Origin: Thermanaerosceptrum fracticalcis
GTDB lineage: Bacteria > Bacillota > Peptococcia > DRI-13
Assembly: GCF_000746025.2 (NCBI RefSeq)
Contig: NZ_CP045798.1
Location: 916,501-980,500, forward strand
Length of the DNA: 64,000 bases
Direction: 5' to 3'
Under the pieces are notes generated by a model. The model made no database searches and was not told where the DNA came from. It saw only the letters and a list, made by a program, of their open reading frames with translations. A program made the position numbers and the translations under genes. This document shows, piece after piece, positions 45,501 to 55,444 of this stretch. How positions within the stretch are numbered: the stretch's first letter is position 1; every line of letters starts with the position of its first letter.

Positions 45501-46304
45501 ATCTGTTTTGTCACTGATATTAAAGCTGATTAAGAGGCGCCCTGTTTTCAATTCCCTGATTTCCAGTCCGAAGACATAACCTTTGACGATAATATTTTTT
45601 TCTTCCTCGACGATATCTTTTAAGGGTACCGCCTCACCGCTAATCTTTTTACCGAAAATGACATTGTTTTCTTCCAACTGCTCTTTTTTAGGTTTGCTGG
45701 TTTCCTGCTGTGCCACCGCTTCCCTGAGCTTTTCCTGGTAGAGCTTTTCTATTTCCCATAAGCACTCCTCATCATTTGTGTCACCGTTTTCCTCCAGCAC
45801 CAGCTCCACATCGGCCTTGATATTGTACTCATTTTCTAATATTTGCTCAATTTCCCTTTTAATGTGCCGGTTATTGAGATATAGCCAGCCAATTTCCTGG
45901 TTGATTTTGATTTGCAGAAGCCTGCCGGAAATAGCATAAACAGCGCCTGCCAGCCAGCCGCGGATGCTTGGAATTTTAACGGTCAATTTGTCAACAATCT
46001 CCTGCCAGCATTGCTGGCAGAGGGTTTCCAGGTCAGGGTAGGTATGATTTAACTGGAAGTACATTTTGGGCGACTGATTTAAGTGAAAATACTTTTGCCA
46101 GGCCCCGGTAAGGAGCTTAAGCTCTTCAGCTTCCGGTAGTTTAGGACAGCCAAAATAGATTTCCCAAGCGTTTTCAGCCTGGGAAACAATGATTTTCTTT
46201 ATAGAACATTGGGAGAGATATTGTTTGAGGACCGAGGGTACATCCAATGATTCCAAAAAAATATGCCATTGAGGATTATTATGCTTTTCCTGCACTAGTG
46301 CCAT
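42588..46304 (-). CDS. polC: PolC-type DNA polymerase III alpha subunit lacking the exonuclease domain
   Basis: 1238 aa against about 1430 in Bacillus. N-terminal domain and OB fold (about 1-325), PHP domain starting at ELHLHTRMS (about residue 335), then polymerase core with a Cys4 zinc finger (CGKCH...CPRCQ), catalytic Asp pair in PDIDLNFSG, and TTGQHPGG. In usual PolC the DEDDh 3'-5' exonuclease (VFDVETTG ... HDTEAT) is inserted in the PHP domain. Here GVEGYLFDDS is followed after about 10 residues by YHCVILAIN, so the whole insert of about 190 residues is absent. No exonuclease motif appears elsewhere in the chain. ATG 46304 has GGAGG seven bases upstream. Confidence 0.96.
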   Translation of the reverse strand: MALVQEKHNNPQWHIFLESLDVPSVLKQYLSQCSIKKIIVSQAENAWEIYFGCPKLPEAEELKLLTGAWQKYFHLNQSPKMYFQLNHTYPDLETLCQQCWQEIVDKLTVKIPSIRGWLAGAVYAISGRLLQIKINQEIGWLYLNNRHIKREIEQILENEYNIKADVELVLEENGDTNDEECLWEIEKLYQEKLREAVAQQETSKPKKEQLEENNVIFGKKISGEAVPLKDIVEEEKNIIVKGYVFGLEIRELKTGRLLISFNISDKTDSLSCKIIADPTEAAGVRERLEENKWYMLRGTVQIDRFTQELTLMPRDIMGIVPTLRMDTYPEKRVELHLHTRMSTLDAVAGIKEIINRAAAWGHPALAITDHGNVQAFPEAYEEAKGKNIRIIFGVEGYLFDDSNVESAGRGPTYHCVILAINQEGLRNLYELVTISHLDFYHRVPRIPKSKLQALRQGLLIGSACEAGELIQQYLKGASTEELERLAEFYDYLEIQPRGNNRFLVENGTFTSEDDLLKMNAFIYQLGQKLNKPVVATGDVHFLDPEDEVYRRILMAGKGFEDADNQAPLYLKTTEEMLEEFSYLGEGGAREVVIDNPQKIAALVEEIKPIPDEFYPPEIEGAEKEINHLTMTRAYELYGNPLPETVKKRVEKELNSIIGNGFAVLYLIAHKLVKKSNEDGYLVGSRGSVGSSLVATFCGITEVNPLPPHYRCGKCHYSEFIQDGSVGSGADLPDKNCPRCQTKLTKDGHDIPFEVFLGFKGDKVPDIDLNFSGEYQPRAHKYTEELFGKDNVFRAGTIATIANKTAFGFVKNYFQEKNINVRNAEIARLVEGCTGVKRTTGQHPGGVMVLPKGLDIHRFTPLQRPADDVRSDTITTHFDYHSISSRLVKLDILGHDDPTVIKMLEDLTGIDCKTIPLDEPKVLSLFHSTEALGVDPKELGSNVGTLGIPEFGTKFVRQMLEDTNPQTFSDLVRISGFSHGTDVWLNNAQDLIKSGIAKVSEVISARDDIMTYLIYKGVEPSKAFKIMEGVRKGKGVKPEDVEVMKSQKVPDWYIESCQKIKYMFPKAHAVAYVMMAFRIAYFKVYYPAAFYASFFSIRADEFDADIIVGGIPMIKRVMEEITKKGNEASAKEAKLYNILELALEMYLRGITIKKVDLRCSDSTRFLIVDDGKALLPPLVSLQGVGEAAALSIAKAREEKAFTSREDLRIRGKVSKTVIEVLDNHGSLDDLPENDQISLF

Positions 46305-46332
46305 CGAGAATCCTCCATGAGTTTGTTGTTGA

Positions 46333-46998
46333 TCAGAAATTGACGCTGTAAACACCTGGCAAACGCCTGATGGTATCAATCATTTCCGTTTCTTTTAAGT
46401 AATAAGGAAGAATAAGGGTTAAAGCTACCTTCACCCTTTGGTCTTTTTGGGGTTCACTTAACTCTATATTGCGAATATCTACTTCCATGTCACCTAAGGC
46501 TGAACATACAAGGCCAATTTGTCCAGGTTTATCTTCAATTAATAGGCTTAAAATCCTCTGTTTCTTGTTAGTCCTAATCACAGCCTCAATACGTGACAAA
46601 TAAACCAGTACTAGAAAGACGATAGCTGTTGAGACTACGGCGGGAAAATAACTGCCTGCCCCCACAGCCAGACCTATTCCGGCCACTACCCACAGAGTGG
46701 CGGCGGTGGTAAGCCCTTTCACCCCCAGCCCCGAACGCATAATTGTTCCGGCCCCCAGGAAGCCTATGCCGCTTACAACCTGGGCGGCCAAACGGGCAGG
46801 GTCCCCAATTTGCTGCTGCCCGACCCGTGTATACATTTCTATGGAAATAATCATAATCAGGCAGGAACCTACACAAACAAGGGTATGAGTTCTAAACCCG
46901 GCAGCTTTGTTGAGGCTTTCACGTTCCAGTCCGATGAGCCCTCCCAAAACGGCCGCCATGATGAGTCGCAGGGTAACATTTAACTCATAACCCATCAC
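46333..46998 (-). CDS. MgtC/SapB family membrane protein
   Basis: 221 aa. Four or five membrane segments in the first 140 residues contain LGGLIGLERE, GFRTHTLVCVG, GIGFLGAGTI and GLTTAATLWVVAGIGLA, which are MgtC/SapB signatures. A cytoplasmic ACT-like C-terminal domain follows (about 150-221, SLLIEDKPGQIGLV). MgtC-type proteins are tied to Mg limitation or ATP synthase control in pathogens; the role here is unknown. It lies between the glycosyltransferase gene (3 bp) and polC (28 bp), not a usual place. Confidence 0.9.
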   Translation of the reverse strand: MMGYELNVTLRLIMAAVLGGLIGLERESLNKAAGFRTHTLVCVGSCLIMIISIEMYTRVGQQQIGDPARLAAQVVSGIGFLGAGTIMRSGLGVKGLTTAATLWVVAGIGLAVGAGSYFPAVVSTAIVFLVLVYLSRIEAVIRTNKKQRILSLLIEDKPGQIGLVCSALGDMEVDIRNIELSEPQKDQRVKVALTLILPYYLKETEMIDTIRRLPGVYSVNF

Positions 46999-47001
46999 CG
47001 C

Positions 47002-47634
47002 TTATCCTCCTAAACGAACATTTTTGGCGATTTCCCAGTACATTTTCAGCCGGTAGGCGAAACCTTTGACAAAACCCAGCTTTTCTTCCTTCATGACATG
47101 GGACATGGCAGGCAGCTCCACTTCCATGATACGCAGGTTATTCTCGTAAGCGAATTGCGTAATAGCAGTTTCTACACCAAAACGCATCGATTCTAAATTC
47201 CCAATCTGCTCTAACCAGTACTTCTTTATGCAGCGCTGTCCTGATAAAAACGGCGCTATCAGTTGGGCTACATCAGTAGCCAGCCGGCCTCCTTCAAATA
47301 CCCCCACAGTCATATCCGCCTGGTTATTAAGCACAGGGTAAATGAGGCTCCGGACATGTTCAACTTTTAAACCAATGAGGTCAGCATCGAGAAAGAGGAT
47401 AATGTCTTCCCGGGCAGCCTTTACACCCATGGACATAGCGCCGCCTTTACCCAAATTTTGCGGCAGGTCAATGACCTCTACACCCCAATTTCTCGCCACT
47501 TGCACGGTACCGTCGGTGGACCCGTCACTGACGACAATAATCTGGGTGATCTCGGGGATTGATTTAAGGGGTTCCAGTACACCGCCAAGATAATTTTCTT
47601 CGTTAAAAGCAGGAATAACCACGGTTACAAGCAT
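47002..47634 (-). CDS. family 2 glycosyltransferase
   Basis: 210 aa. GT-A fold with VVIPAFNEENYL, SDGSTDGT and the metal-binding FLDADL motif. There is no membrane segment, so it is probably cytoplasmic or peripherally bound. Related short GT2 proteins transfer sugars to lipid carriers or make glucosylglycerate-type compounds. The donor and acceptor are unknown. It follows proS closely with a good AGGAGG. Confidence 0.88.
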   Translation of the reverse strand: MLVTVVIPAFNEENYLGGVLEPLKSIPEITQIIVVSDGSTDGTVQVARNWGVEVIDLPQNLGKGGAMSMGVKAAREDIILFLDADLIGLKVEHVRSLIYPVLNNQADMTVGVFEGGRLATDVAQLIAPFLSGQRCIKKYWLEQIGNLESMRFGVETAITQFAYENNLRIMEVELPAMSHVMKEEKLGFVKGFAYRLKMYWEIAKNVRLGG

Positions 47635-47668
47635 GGTTTACCTCCTAATAACCAAATTTACCTGCCCG

Positions 47669-49390
47669 TCATGGTAGGGATACTCCAGCCTTGGTAACAA
47701 GTTCTTTTATATAACTTATTATATCATTTTTGTTGACAAAATTTACTTCTTTCTCCTGACGGAGTTTGACCTCAACCACGCCTTCGTTTAGAGCTTTCTT
47801 GCCTATGGTAATCCTCACAGGATAACCGATAAGGTCTGCATCCTTGAACTTAACTCCCGGTCTTTCATTCCTGTCGTCTATGACCACTTCTATTCCCTGC
47901 TTTAATAGCCCTTCGTAAATTTCCAGGGAGGCCTGCCATATTTCCTCGTCTTTTACAGACACTGGCACAACCACGGCCTGGAAAGGAGCAATAGCCATGG
48001 GCCAGATGATGCCGTCGGCATCGTAGTTCTGTTCTACGGCAGCCGCCATGGTTCTGCTGACACCGATGCCGTAACAGCCCATCACCATCAGTTTTTCCTG
48101 ACCGGTTTCATCAACGAATTTAGCATTGAGGGCCTTTGAGTATTTTGTCCCTAGTTTGAATACCTGCCCAACTTCTATGCCCCGGGCGCTCTTTAGCACA
48201 GCGTTACACTGGGGACAGGTTTCTCCTTCCTCGATAAGGCGAAGGTCTCCGAAAGCTGTTACCGTAAAGTCTCTGCCTGGAACAACATTGATATAGTGAT
48301 GATCAACTTCATTAGCGCCACACACCCCGTTGACTAAAGTGCGGATTTCTTCGTCGGCGTAAATCTTTACGTTGGCTTTTAATCCAATGGGACCAACGTA
48401 ACCGGGCTCGCAGCCCGTTACTCCCCTAATCTCCTCAGGTGTAGCCATTTCCATAGTCAGAGAAGGGTGTAAGCGCTGCACTTTTATTTCATTTACCGTC
48501 CTGTCCCCTCTAACTAATACACCGATGATTTCATTATCTGCACGGAAAAATAATGTTTTTATTAATTTGTGGGACGCTATTTGCAAATAACCGGTAACTT
48601 GTTCAATAGTTGTTTGCCCGGGAGTAGCAACTTTTTCCCTGTTTTTTGGGATATCCTGGGGGTTTTCAGATGGTTTGCAGGGAGCAATCTCTACGTTGGC
48701 TGCATAACTGCATTCCGGACAGTATACGATTTGTGCTTCACCGGATTCGGCAATCACCATAAACTCATGGGTTGTACTGCCGCCGATAACTCCGGAGTCG
48801 GCTTCAACGGGCCTAAAGTTTAGACCGCAGCGTGAGAACACGGCAGTATAGGCATCGTACATTTTCTTATAACTCACATCCAGGCCTGCCTCGTCTTTAT
48901 CAAAAGAATAGAGGTCTTTCATGATGAATTCTCTTCCCCGCATTAATCCGAAACGAGGACGCCGTTCGTCACGGTATTTATTCTGGATCTGATAGAGCAG
49001 TAATGGCAGCTGGCGATAGGAATATACATCACCGCGCACCAGGTCGGTGATGATTTCTTCATGGGTGGGTCCCAGGCAAAAATCCCGGTCATGGCGGTCT
49101 TTCAGCCGGAAAAGCTCTTTACCGTAAACATACCAGCGTCCTGATTCTAACCATAATTCTGCCGGCTGGATGATGGGCAGCATCACTTCCTGGCCGTCAG
49201 CCTTGTTCATTTCCTCGCGAACGATATTCATAATTTTCATTAATACTTTTTGAGCCAGGGGTAAATATGTATAAACACCTGATGACGATTTCCGGATAAA
49301 ACCTGCTCTGACTAAAAGTTGATGGCTGATTACCTCAGCCTCGGCAGGTACTTCCCGCAGAGTGGGTGCAAACAGTTTACTAAAGTACAT
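47669..49390 (-). CDS. proS: prolyl-tRNA synthetase (bacterial type)
   Basis: 573 aa class II synthetase. Motif 2 region includes [25 protein letters not shown]. The INS editing domain (about residues 225-400) is present, so mischarged Ala-tRNA(Pro) can be corrected. Motif 3 [17 protein letters not shown] and a C-terminal anticodon-binding domain follow. It overlaps the ispG end by 11 bp. Confidence 0.97.
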   Translation of the reverse strand: MYFSKLFAPTLREVPAEAEVISHQLLVRAGFIRKSSSGVYTYLPLAQKVLMKIMNIVREEMNKADGQEVMLPIIQPAELWLESGRWYVYGKELFRLKDRHDRDFCLGPTHEEIITDLVRGDVYSYRQLPLLLYQIQNKYRDERRPRFGLMRGREFIMKDLYSFDKDEAGLDVSYKKMYDAYTAVFSRCGLNFRPVEADSGVIGGSTTHEFMVIAESGEAQIVYCPECSYAANVEIAPCKPSENPQDIPKNREKVATPGQTTIEQVTGYLQIASHKLIKTLFFRADNEIIGVLVRGDRTVNEIKVQRLHPSLTMEMATPEEIRGVTGCEPGYVGPIGLKANVKIYADEEIRTLVNGVCGANEVDHHYINVVPGRDFTVTAFGDLRLIEEGETCPQCNAVLKSARGIEVGQVFKLGTKYSKALNAKFVDETGQEKLMVMGCYGIGVSRTMAAAVEQNYDADGIIWPMAIAPFQAVVVPVSVKDEEIWQASLEIYEGLLKQGIEVVIDDRNERPGVKFKDADLIGYPVRITIGKKALNEGVVEVKLRQEKEVNFVNKNDIISYIKELVTKAGVSLP

Positions 49391-50483
49391 CTTCTTTCTC
49401 TCCTTTTTCGCTTATCTCAGCAATTTCTTCCCAAAGAGCTTGTACCAGCATATCTTCGGGAACCTTTCGTTTAACTACGCCTTTCACAAAAATAATTCCT
49501 TCCCCGTCACCACCCGCAATACCAAGATCAGCTTCCCGTGCTTCGCCCGGACCGTTGACGGCACAGCCCATGACCGCAATTTTGAGAGGCATTGGTAAAT
49601 CCCGTGTCCTTTCTTCCACCTGGGCCGCAATCTTGGCTAAATCAATACGGCAGCGGCCACAGGTCGGGCAGGAAATAATTTCCACCCCTTGTTTTCTAAG
49701 TCCCAGCGTCTTTAGAATCTCCCGCGCCACTTTTATTTCAGGTAGAGGGTCACCGGTTAAAGATACACGAATCGTGTCCCCTATCCCCTCCGCCAGTAAA
49801 GTACCTATGCCCACAGCAGACTTAATGGTCCCCTGGTTCACCAGGCCTGCCTCCGTTACACCCAGATGCAGGGGGTAATCTGTTTTCTGGGCAAATAAGC
49901 GATAAGCCTCAATCATCAAGGGAACGAGAGAGGCCTTCAAGGACACTTTAATCAGGGAAAAACCCTGTTTCTCCAGGATATCAACATGTTTTAGGGCACT
50001 TTCCACCATGGCTTCCGGAGTCACACCTCCGTATTTGTCCAAGATGGATTTTTCCAGGGAACCGCTGTTAACCCCAATGCGAATCGGCGTTTTCTTGTCC
50101 AAGGCAGCCTTGACAACCTCCCGGACTTTCCATTGGGCTCCGATATTACCGGGGTTGATTCTTAAGCCCTGGACACCGTTCTTGATGGCTGTTAAGGCAA
50201 GCTTGTAATCAAAATGGATGTCGGCAACTACTGGAAGAGGCGATGACCCGACGATTGAAGAGAGAGCTTCGGCGGCCTCCTGGTCGGGTACAGCCACACG
50301 GATAATCTCACAACCCTCTTCCGCTAATTTTCTTATTTGCTTTAACGTAGCGTCAATATCCCGTGTGTCTGTATTGGTCATGGATTGAATGGATACAGGA
50401 AATTCATGGCCAATACCCACAGGACCGATCTTAAAGTTTTTCGTTTTTCTGCGTTTAATGAGCTCAGTTTTTGTTTCTTCCAT
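49380..50483 (-). CDS. ispG: 4-hydroxy-3-methylbut-2-enyl diphosphate synthase (IspG/GcpE)
   Basis: 367 aa. TIM-barrel domain with [14 protein letters not shown] and a C-terminal [4Fe-4S] region with [11 protein letters not shown] and [14 protein letters not shown]. It converts methylerythritol cyclodiphosphate to HMBPP in the non-mevalonate isoprenoid pathway. ATG 50483 is chosen, 16 bp after the rseP stop; AAGGAG is 12 bases away, so the start is less sure. dxr lies in the same operon. Confidence 0.96.
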   Translation of the reverse strand: MEETKTELIKRRKTKNFKIGPVGIGHEFPVSIQSMTNTDTRDIDATLKQIRKLAEEGCEIIRVAVPDQEAAEALSSIVGSSPLPVVADIHFDYKLALTAIKNGVQGLRINPGNIGAQWKVREVVKAALDKKTPIRIGVNSGSLEKSILDKYGGVTPEAMVESALKHVDILEKQGFSLIKVSLKASLVPLMIEAYRLFAQKTDYPLHLGVTEAGLVNQGTIKSAVGIGTLLAEGIGDTIRVSLTGDPLPEIKVAREILKTLGLRKQGVEIISCPTCGRCRIDLAKIAAQVEERTRDLPMPLKIAVMGCAVNGPGEAREADLGIAGGDGEGIIFVKGVVKRKVPEDMLVQALWEEIAEISEKGEKEDVL

Positions 50484-50499
50484 ACGTTTCCAAAACTCC

Positions 50500-51534
50500 T
50501 TAACCAAAGAACCTGAGCAAATCACGATAGGTCACGAGAACCATGAGGAGCATCAAGAGCGCAAAACCTATTAAATGAACAAAATTTTCTTTGGAAGGAT
50601 TGATGGGCCTTCCCCTTAATCCCTCGATAAACAGGAAAAATAAGCGGCTGCCGTCCAGAGCGGGAATTGGCAGTAAATTTAACAAACCAAGGTTAATGGA
50701 GATAACGGCGGTTAAATTGGTAAGGTAGACGAGTCCCACTCTGGCAGACTCATCAATTAACTGCACGATGCCTATAGGCCCCGTTAATCCTTCTGCCGAC
50801 GCTTTTCCGGCTATCATCTGAACTAAGGCGGAGATGGTTAAAGCAGTAATTTCATAGGTTTTAACAATTCCACCTTTAATCCCTGCCCATATGCCTTGGC
50901 GAGCCCAGTATGGCTTATCGGGGGTAATGCCAATAATACCCACTTTGCCTTCAGGATCGTATTTCGGTACTACCTCAATGTTTAAAGTCTTATTTTCTCT
51001 CACCACAGTGAGTTTTATCTTCTTTTCGGGACTGGCGTGGATCACTTCTACCATTTCATTCCAGGATGACATAGGTTTTTCGTTAATATGCGTAATCTTA
51101 TCGCCGGCTTTTAACCCCGCGGCTTCCGCCGGGCTATTGGCGATTACCTGGCCAATATTCGTTGTAATCTGGGGGATGCCTACCACGGTAAATACGGCAG
51201 CAAATAATAAAGCGGCAAGAGCAAAATTCATCAACGGGCCGGCAATAATCACAGCCATGCGGGCTAAAAGGGGTTTTTGATTAAACTTGCGGGGGTCATA
51301 ACCGGCTGTCTCCTCTTCTCCCATTTCCCCGGCCATCTTCACATAACCGCCAATAGGAAGCACACGTAAGGAATAGAGGGTTTCTCCCCTTCTTGCACTC
51401 GTAATTTTAGGCCCCATACCCAGACTAAACTCTTCTACGCGAATACCCGCGGCTTTAGCCACAAGAAAATGTCCCAACTCATGGACAAAAATAATCATAC
51501 CAAAAACTAGAATAGAGGCAATTAAAGTTTGCAC
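50500..51534 (-). CDS. rseP: site-2 membrane metalloprotease RseP
   Basis: 344 aa. The zinc motif HELGH (residues 18-22) is in the first membrane helix; the second metal site is in IPALDGSRL. A PDZ domain (about 110-190) lies between. It cleaves anti-sigma factors and remnant signal peptides within the membrane. It lies between dxr and ispG, the common Firmicutes order. Confidence 0.95.
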   Translation of the reverse strand: MQTLIASILVFGMIIFVHELGHFLVAKAAGIRVEEFSLGMGPKITSARRGETLYSLRVLPIGGYVKMAGEMGEEETAGYDPRKFNQKPLLARMAVIIAGPLMNFALAALLFAAVFTVVGIPQITTNIGQVIANSPAEAAGLKAGDKITHINEKPMSSWNEMVEVIHASPEKKIKLTVVRENKTLNIEVVPKYDPEGKVGIIGITPDKPYWARQGIWAGIKGGIVKTYEITALTISALVQMIAGKASAEGLTGPIGIVQLIDESARVGLVYLTNLTAVISINLGLLNLLPIPALDGSRLFFLFIEGLRGRPINPSKENFVHLIGFALLMLLMVLVTYRDLLRFFG

Positions 51535-51549
51535 AGCAACACCCCATTT

Positions 51550-52704
51550 TCAATATTTCTCAGTTACTTTACGTGCAGCGGTCCGTGCCCAACTGTCCAC
51601 TGTTAAAATATCCTCAAGAGTGAAGGTTTTTAGAGGATGATGTTCAGTCATGACGGATTCAATGATCTCGGGTATCCTGGTAAAGTTAATTTTGCCCTGC
51701 AAAAACATTTCCACTGCCACTTCATTAGCTGCGTTATAGACAGCCGTCATGGATCCCCCGGTCTTACCGGCCTGGTAGGCCAGGGCGAGTCCCGGGAATT
51801 TCTTGTAATCAGGCCTTTGGAAAGTCAATTCCTGGGTTTCCAAAAAATTTAAGCGGGGGAATTTATTGTACCAGCGTTCCGGATATGTTAATGCATATTG
51901 AATAGGTATCCGCATGTCCGGACAGCCAAGCTGGGCCAAAACTGATCCATCACCATATTGAACCATCGAGTGGACAACACTTTGGGGATGTATCACCACT
52001 TCTATTTTTTCATAGGGCACCTGAAAGAGCCAGTGGGCCTCAATAACCTCCAGGCCTTTATTAATCAGACCCGCTGAATCTATGGTAATTTTGGCGCCCA
52101 TCTGCCACCTGGGATGCTTCAAAGCCATCTCCGGTGTAACGTTTGCCAGTTGTTCCCTGGTATATGTTAAAAAGGGTCCCCCTGAGGCTGTTAAGATTAT
52201 TTTATCAACGGCTTCTTTATTCTCTTGCTCCAGGCATTGAAAAATTGCCGAATGCTCACTATCTACGGGAATAAGAGGAACACCTTTTTGCTGCGCTTTT
52301 TCTAATACTAAAGAACCACCGGCCACAATAGTTTCTTTATTGGCTAAAGCCACCGATGTACCGGAATCCAGGGCTGCCAGGGTGGGCACCAAACCAATAA
52401 TTCCGGACACGGCAACTATTACTAAGTCTATGCCGCTGAGTTTGGCCAAATGCACTAATCCCTCGTTGCCCGTTAATATTTCCGCCGGCTCTTTGAGTCT
52501 ATCTTTTAAGATGACAGCAGATTCCTGAGAACCCACACCAACAAACTTAGGCCGGTGTTTATTGATTTGTTCCGCTAAAAGGTCTGTATTGGAACCTGCG
52601 GCCAAAGCCATAATTTCAAAGGAATCGGGGAAACTTTCCACTACATCTAAAACTTGTCTACCTATAGAACCGGTGGAACCCAGTAAAACAATTCTTTTAG
52701 TCAT
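51550..52704 (-). CDS. dxr: 1-deoxy-D-xylulose 5-phosphate reductoisomerase
   Basis: 384 aa. NADPH-binding GSTGSIGRQ at residues 9-17, metal-binding VDSEHSAIFQCL and KHPRWQMGAKITIDSA. It performs the second step of the methylerythritol phosphate pathway, which with ispG and uppS in the same operon feeds undecaprenyl phosphate synthesis. Confidence 0.97.
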   Translation of the reverse strand: MTKRIVLLGSTGSIGRQVLDVVESFPDSFEIMALAAGSNTDLLAEQINKHRPKFVGVGSQESAVILKDRLKEPAEILTGNEGLVHLAKLSGIDLVIVAVSGIIGLVPTLAALDSGTSVALANKETIVAGGSLVLEKAQQKGVPLIPVDSEHSAIFQCLEQENKEAVDKIILTASGGPFLTYTREQLANVTPEMALKHPRWQMGAKITIDSAGLINKGLEVIEAHWLFQVPYEKIEVVIHPQSVVHSMVQYGDGSVLAQLGCPDMRIPIQYALTYPERWYNKFPRLNFLETQELTFQRPDYKKFPGLALAYQAGKTGGSMTAVYNAANEVAVEMFLQGKINFTRIPEIIESVMTEHHPLKTFTLEDILTVDSWARTAARKVTEKY

Positions 52705-52722
52705 GACTTAACTCCGTTCTTG

Positions 52723-53826
52723 TCATTTTTGTAAAGTAAAGCCCTTAATCATAGCCTTAATCACAATAACCAGGAAGGGGCCAATAATAATCCCCAAGAC
52801 CCCAAGAAATTTTAAGCCCAAATACAGCGCTAATAAGGTTGCCAAAGGGTGTAAGCCGATATTCTCCGCCAGGATCTTGGGCTCAATGAGCTGTCTTACG
52901 CCTACCAGTATACCGTACAGAATGAGCAAGGCCACCCCAAAACGCAGGTCACCTGTGACAAAATGGATGACGGCCCAGGGTATAAACACGGTCCCCGGAC
53001 CAAGCACAGGAAGCAAATCCACAAGGCCCACAATAATTCCTAAGGTCAGGGCATAGTCCACCCCTAAGATATAAAGGCCAATGATAGTCTGAACTGCGGT
53101 GATACTGATCAAGATGGTCTGAGCTCTAAAAAAACCAACAAGGGCGGCGCTTAACTCTCCTATCACTGTACTGGTAGGCGTAATAAGTCTTTTAGGCATG
53201 ATCCCATAAATAAATTTGGAAATAAGGGTTTTATCCCTGCTTATAAAAAAGGTAGCGAGCCCGGCCACGATTAAGACTGTAATAAAACCCGGCAGCCCTG
53301 TTAAAAAAGCAATCAGTATATTTGTTGTTTTCGCAACAACCTCGGTCAGCCCGTCTATCACAAATTTAATATTCTGGTGCAAAGCGTTTTGCGCTTCTAT
53401 AGGTAAAGGGTTATTGGTGATAAAGATTCTGATATCTTGTATATATTGTAAAGTAAAGTTTACTATGTGGCGAGTAAGCCCTGGCAGGTCAGCATAAAGT
53501 TTGGCTAATTCTATAGCCAGGCGTGAAATCACAAAGATTAAAATCAAGGTAATGAATATTAATAAGACAATTAAAGTAAAGGCAACAGCAATGCCCCGCT
53601 TAATGCCTTTTTTCTTCTCCAGCCAATCCACAACCGGGTCTATGAGAATGGCTGTGATTAAGGCCAGGATAAAAGGACTAAACCCCAATAAAAGAATGGC
53701 GGATACGTTAAAGAGCAAGGGAATAAAGTACTGAATAAAAAAATATATTCCGGCGACTATGATCAGAAGGATAGAAATTTTTAAAAGCATTGTGATATAA
53801 CGCTGTAGTTCCGGAAACATGCTCAC
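52723..53826 (-). CDS. AI-2E family permease, YtvI-like
   Basis: 367 aa with about eight membrane segments and a cytoplasmic middle part. The C-terminal half has GLVDLLPVLGPGTVFIPWA, the AI-2E/PerM signature, and matches the sporulation protein YtvI group. Transport substrate unknown. It is located between cdsA and dxr with close spacing on both sides. Confidence 0.85.
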   Translation of the reverse strand: MSMFPELQRYITMLLKISILLIIVAGIYFFIQYFIPLLFNVSAILLLGFSPFILALITAILIDPVVDWLEKKKGIKRGIAVAFTLIVLLIFITLILIFVISRLAIELAKLYADLPGLTRHIVNFTLQYIQDIRIFITNNPLPIEAQNALHQNIKFVIDGLTEVVAKTTNILIAFLTGLPGFITVLIVAGLATFFISRDKTLISKFIYGIMPKRLITPTSTVIGELSAALVGFFRAQTILISITAVQTIIGLYILGVDYALTLGIIVGLVDLLPVLGPGTVFIPWAVIHFVTGDLRFGVALLILYGILVGVRQLIEPKILAENIGLHPLATLLALYLGLKFLGVLGIIIGPFLVIVIKAMIKGFTLQK

Positions 53827-54627
53827 TCACCGCCATCCCATTAAAACGATTAAATAATAAGTAAGGGGTGCCGCCCATAATGTACTGTCAAACCGGTCTA
53901 ATATGCCTCCGTGACCAGGGATAATACGGCTGGAATCCTTGATGTGGGCCGTTCTTTTGATAGAACTCTCGAAAAGGTCCCCGATCTGTCCAGCCAGGGA
54001 AATAACGGGGGCCATCAGTAGTAAGTACCTGGCATGGGGAATGGTAATATTTCTGATAAGAAGATATGCGCCTAATACGCTGAATAGTAATCCACCAAAA
54101 AAGCCTTCCCAGGTCTTATTAGGACTTATGGAAGGTGCAAATTTGCGTTTACCAAAATAGACACCCGTAAAATATGCCCCCGTATCTGTACTCCAGATGA
54201 TGATAAAAACAAATAAAACAAGCCAAAAACCGTAATTAAGCTGGCGTAATAAGATAAGGTGAGTAAAAGTCCAGCTTACATAGAGAACACCCAATAAGGT
54301 TATGGCTAAATCGCTGGGGGAAGATTTGGGAAAAGAGTAAAGGTAATACATGAAACAAAACATAAAAAAAATAAAGATAAGGAAAGAAGCTATATCTTTC
54401 TTAAACAGGGTGGCTAAGGGAAAAAGACAGCCTCCCAGCCAAAGAGGTATGGTTAAAAGCTGCCAACCGGCTTTTCTCACGATATTTCCATACTCGTAAA
54501 TACCCAATAAGGTCAAAAAGGTAATGACTAAGGTTAAATAGATATCCCCAAGATATACAATATAAAGTAAGGCTGGAATCCCCATAACCGCAGTGACTAT
54601 CCGTTGCCATAACATGTTTGTCACCAA
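53827..54627 (-). CDS. cdsA: phosphatidate cytidylyltransferase
   Basis: 266 aa multi-pass membrane enzyme. The C-terminal signature SPNKTWEGFFGG ... GQIGDLFESSIKR ... HGGILDRFDS is complete. It makes CDP-diacylglycerol, the substrate of PgsA encoded elsewhere in the window. The start may be GTG 54627 or ATG 54615; both have purine-rich sites. It follows uppS by 19 bp. Confidence 0.95.
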   Translation of the reverse strand: MVTNMLWQRIVTAVMGIPALLYIVYLGDIYLTLVITFLTLLGIYEYGNIVRKAGWQLLTIPLWLGGCLFPLATLFKKDIASFLIFIFFMFCFMYYLYSFPKSSPSDLAITLLGVLYVSWTFTHLILLRQLNYGFWLVLFVFIIIWSTDTGAYFTGVYFGKRKFAPSISPNKTWEGFFGGLLFSVLGAYLLIRNITIPHARYLLLMAPVISLAGQIGDLFESSIKRTAHIKDSSRIIPGHGGILDRFDSTLWAAPLTYYLIVLMGWR

Positions 54628-54646
54628 CCCTTATTCAATATCCAAA

Positions 54647-55423
54647 TCATAAAGCTCCGAAACGGCGCTGGCGCTGTTGATACTCAAAGATGGCCTGGAG
54701 AAGGTGCTCAGGCCTGAAGTCCGGCCAGAGAACATTTGTGACCCACAATTCTGCATAGGCTAACTGCCATAACAAAAAGTTGCTTACCCGCATTTCACCT
54801 GATGGTCTGATGATTAAATCAGGGTCGGGTATGCCAGCGGTATAGAGATACTGGGAAACCACCTGTTCATCAATCAACTCCCGGCTCAATTTTCCATCTG
54901 ATACATCTCTCACTATACCCTGAATAGCATGGACCAATTCCCGGCGGCCACCGTAATTTAAGGCGATTTGCAGATAGAGCTTGTGATTGTTTTTCGTTTT
55001 TTCAATTGCTTTATAAATTTGGTGTTTGGCATTTTCCGGGAGTTCGAGAAGATTGCCAATGGGTTTAATACAGACCCCGTTTTTATCAAGGGTATCCAGT
55101 TCTTTTTCAATATACTCAACAAGTAAATTCATCAAAGTATCCACTTCTTCTTTGGGACGTTTCCAGTTTTCTGTGGAAAAAGCGTACACCGTTAAATATT
55201 TTATGCCAATTTCACCACAAGCTTCAACAATTTTTTTCAACGATTCCACGCCTGCTCTATGTCCTATGGTTCTGGGCAGGCCGCGTTTCTTGGCCCAGCG
55301 TCCGTTCCCATCCATAATGATCGCAATATGTTGAGGTAGAGTCTTCGTTTGTAAAGCGTTTATATCTATTTTTTTATCTGTTTTGGAAAAGTATTTATAA
55401 AGCCTGGCTAAATATGAATTCAC
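54647..55423 (-). CDS. uppS: isoprenyl transferase (undecaprenyl diphosphate synthase)
   Basis: 258 aa. The catalytic Asp38 is in IIMDGNGRWAKKRG; FSTENWKRP and RPSGEMRVSNFLLWQ are further signatures. It makes the C55 lipid carrier for cell wall synthesis. It starts with GTG, with GGGAGGGAAGAGG upstream, just after a terminator hairpin. Confidence 0.96.
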   Translation of the reverse strand: MNSYLARLYKYFSKTDKKIDINALQTKTLPQHIAIIMDGNGRWAKKRGLPRTIGHRAGVESLKKIVEACGEIGIKYLTVYAFSTENWKRPKEEVDTLMNLLVEYIEKELDTLDKNGVCIKPIGNLLELPENAKHQIYKAIEKTKNNHKLYLQIALNYGGRRELVHAIQGIVRDVSDGKLSRELIDEQVVSQYLYTAGIPDPDLIIRPSGEMRVSNFLLWQLAYAELWVTNVLWPDFRPEHLLQAIFEYQQRQRRFGAL

Positions 55424-55444
55424 GATAGCCTCTTCCCTCCCTAT

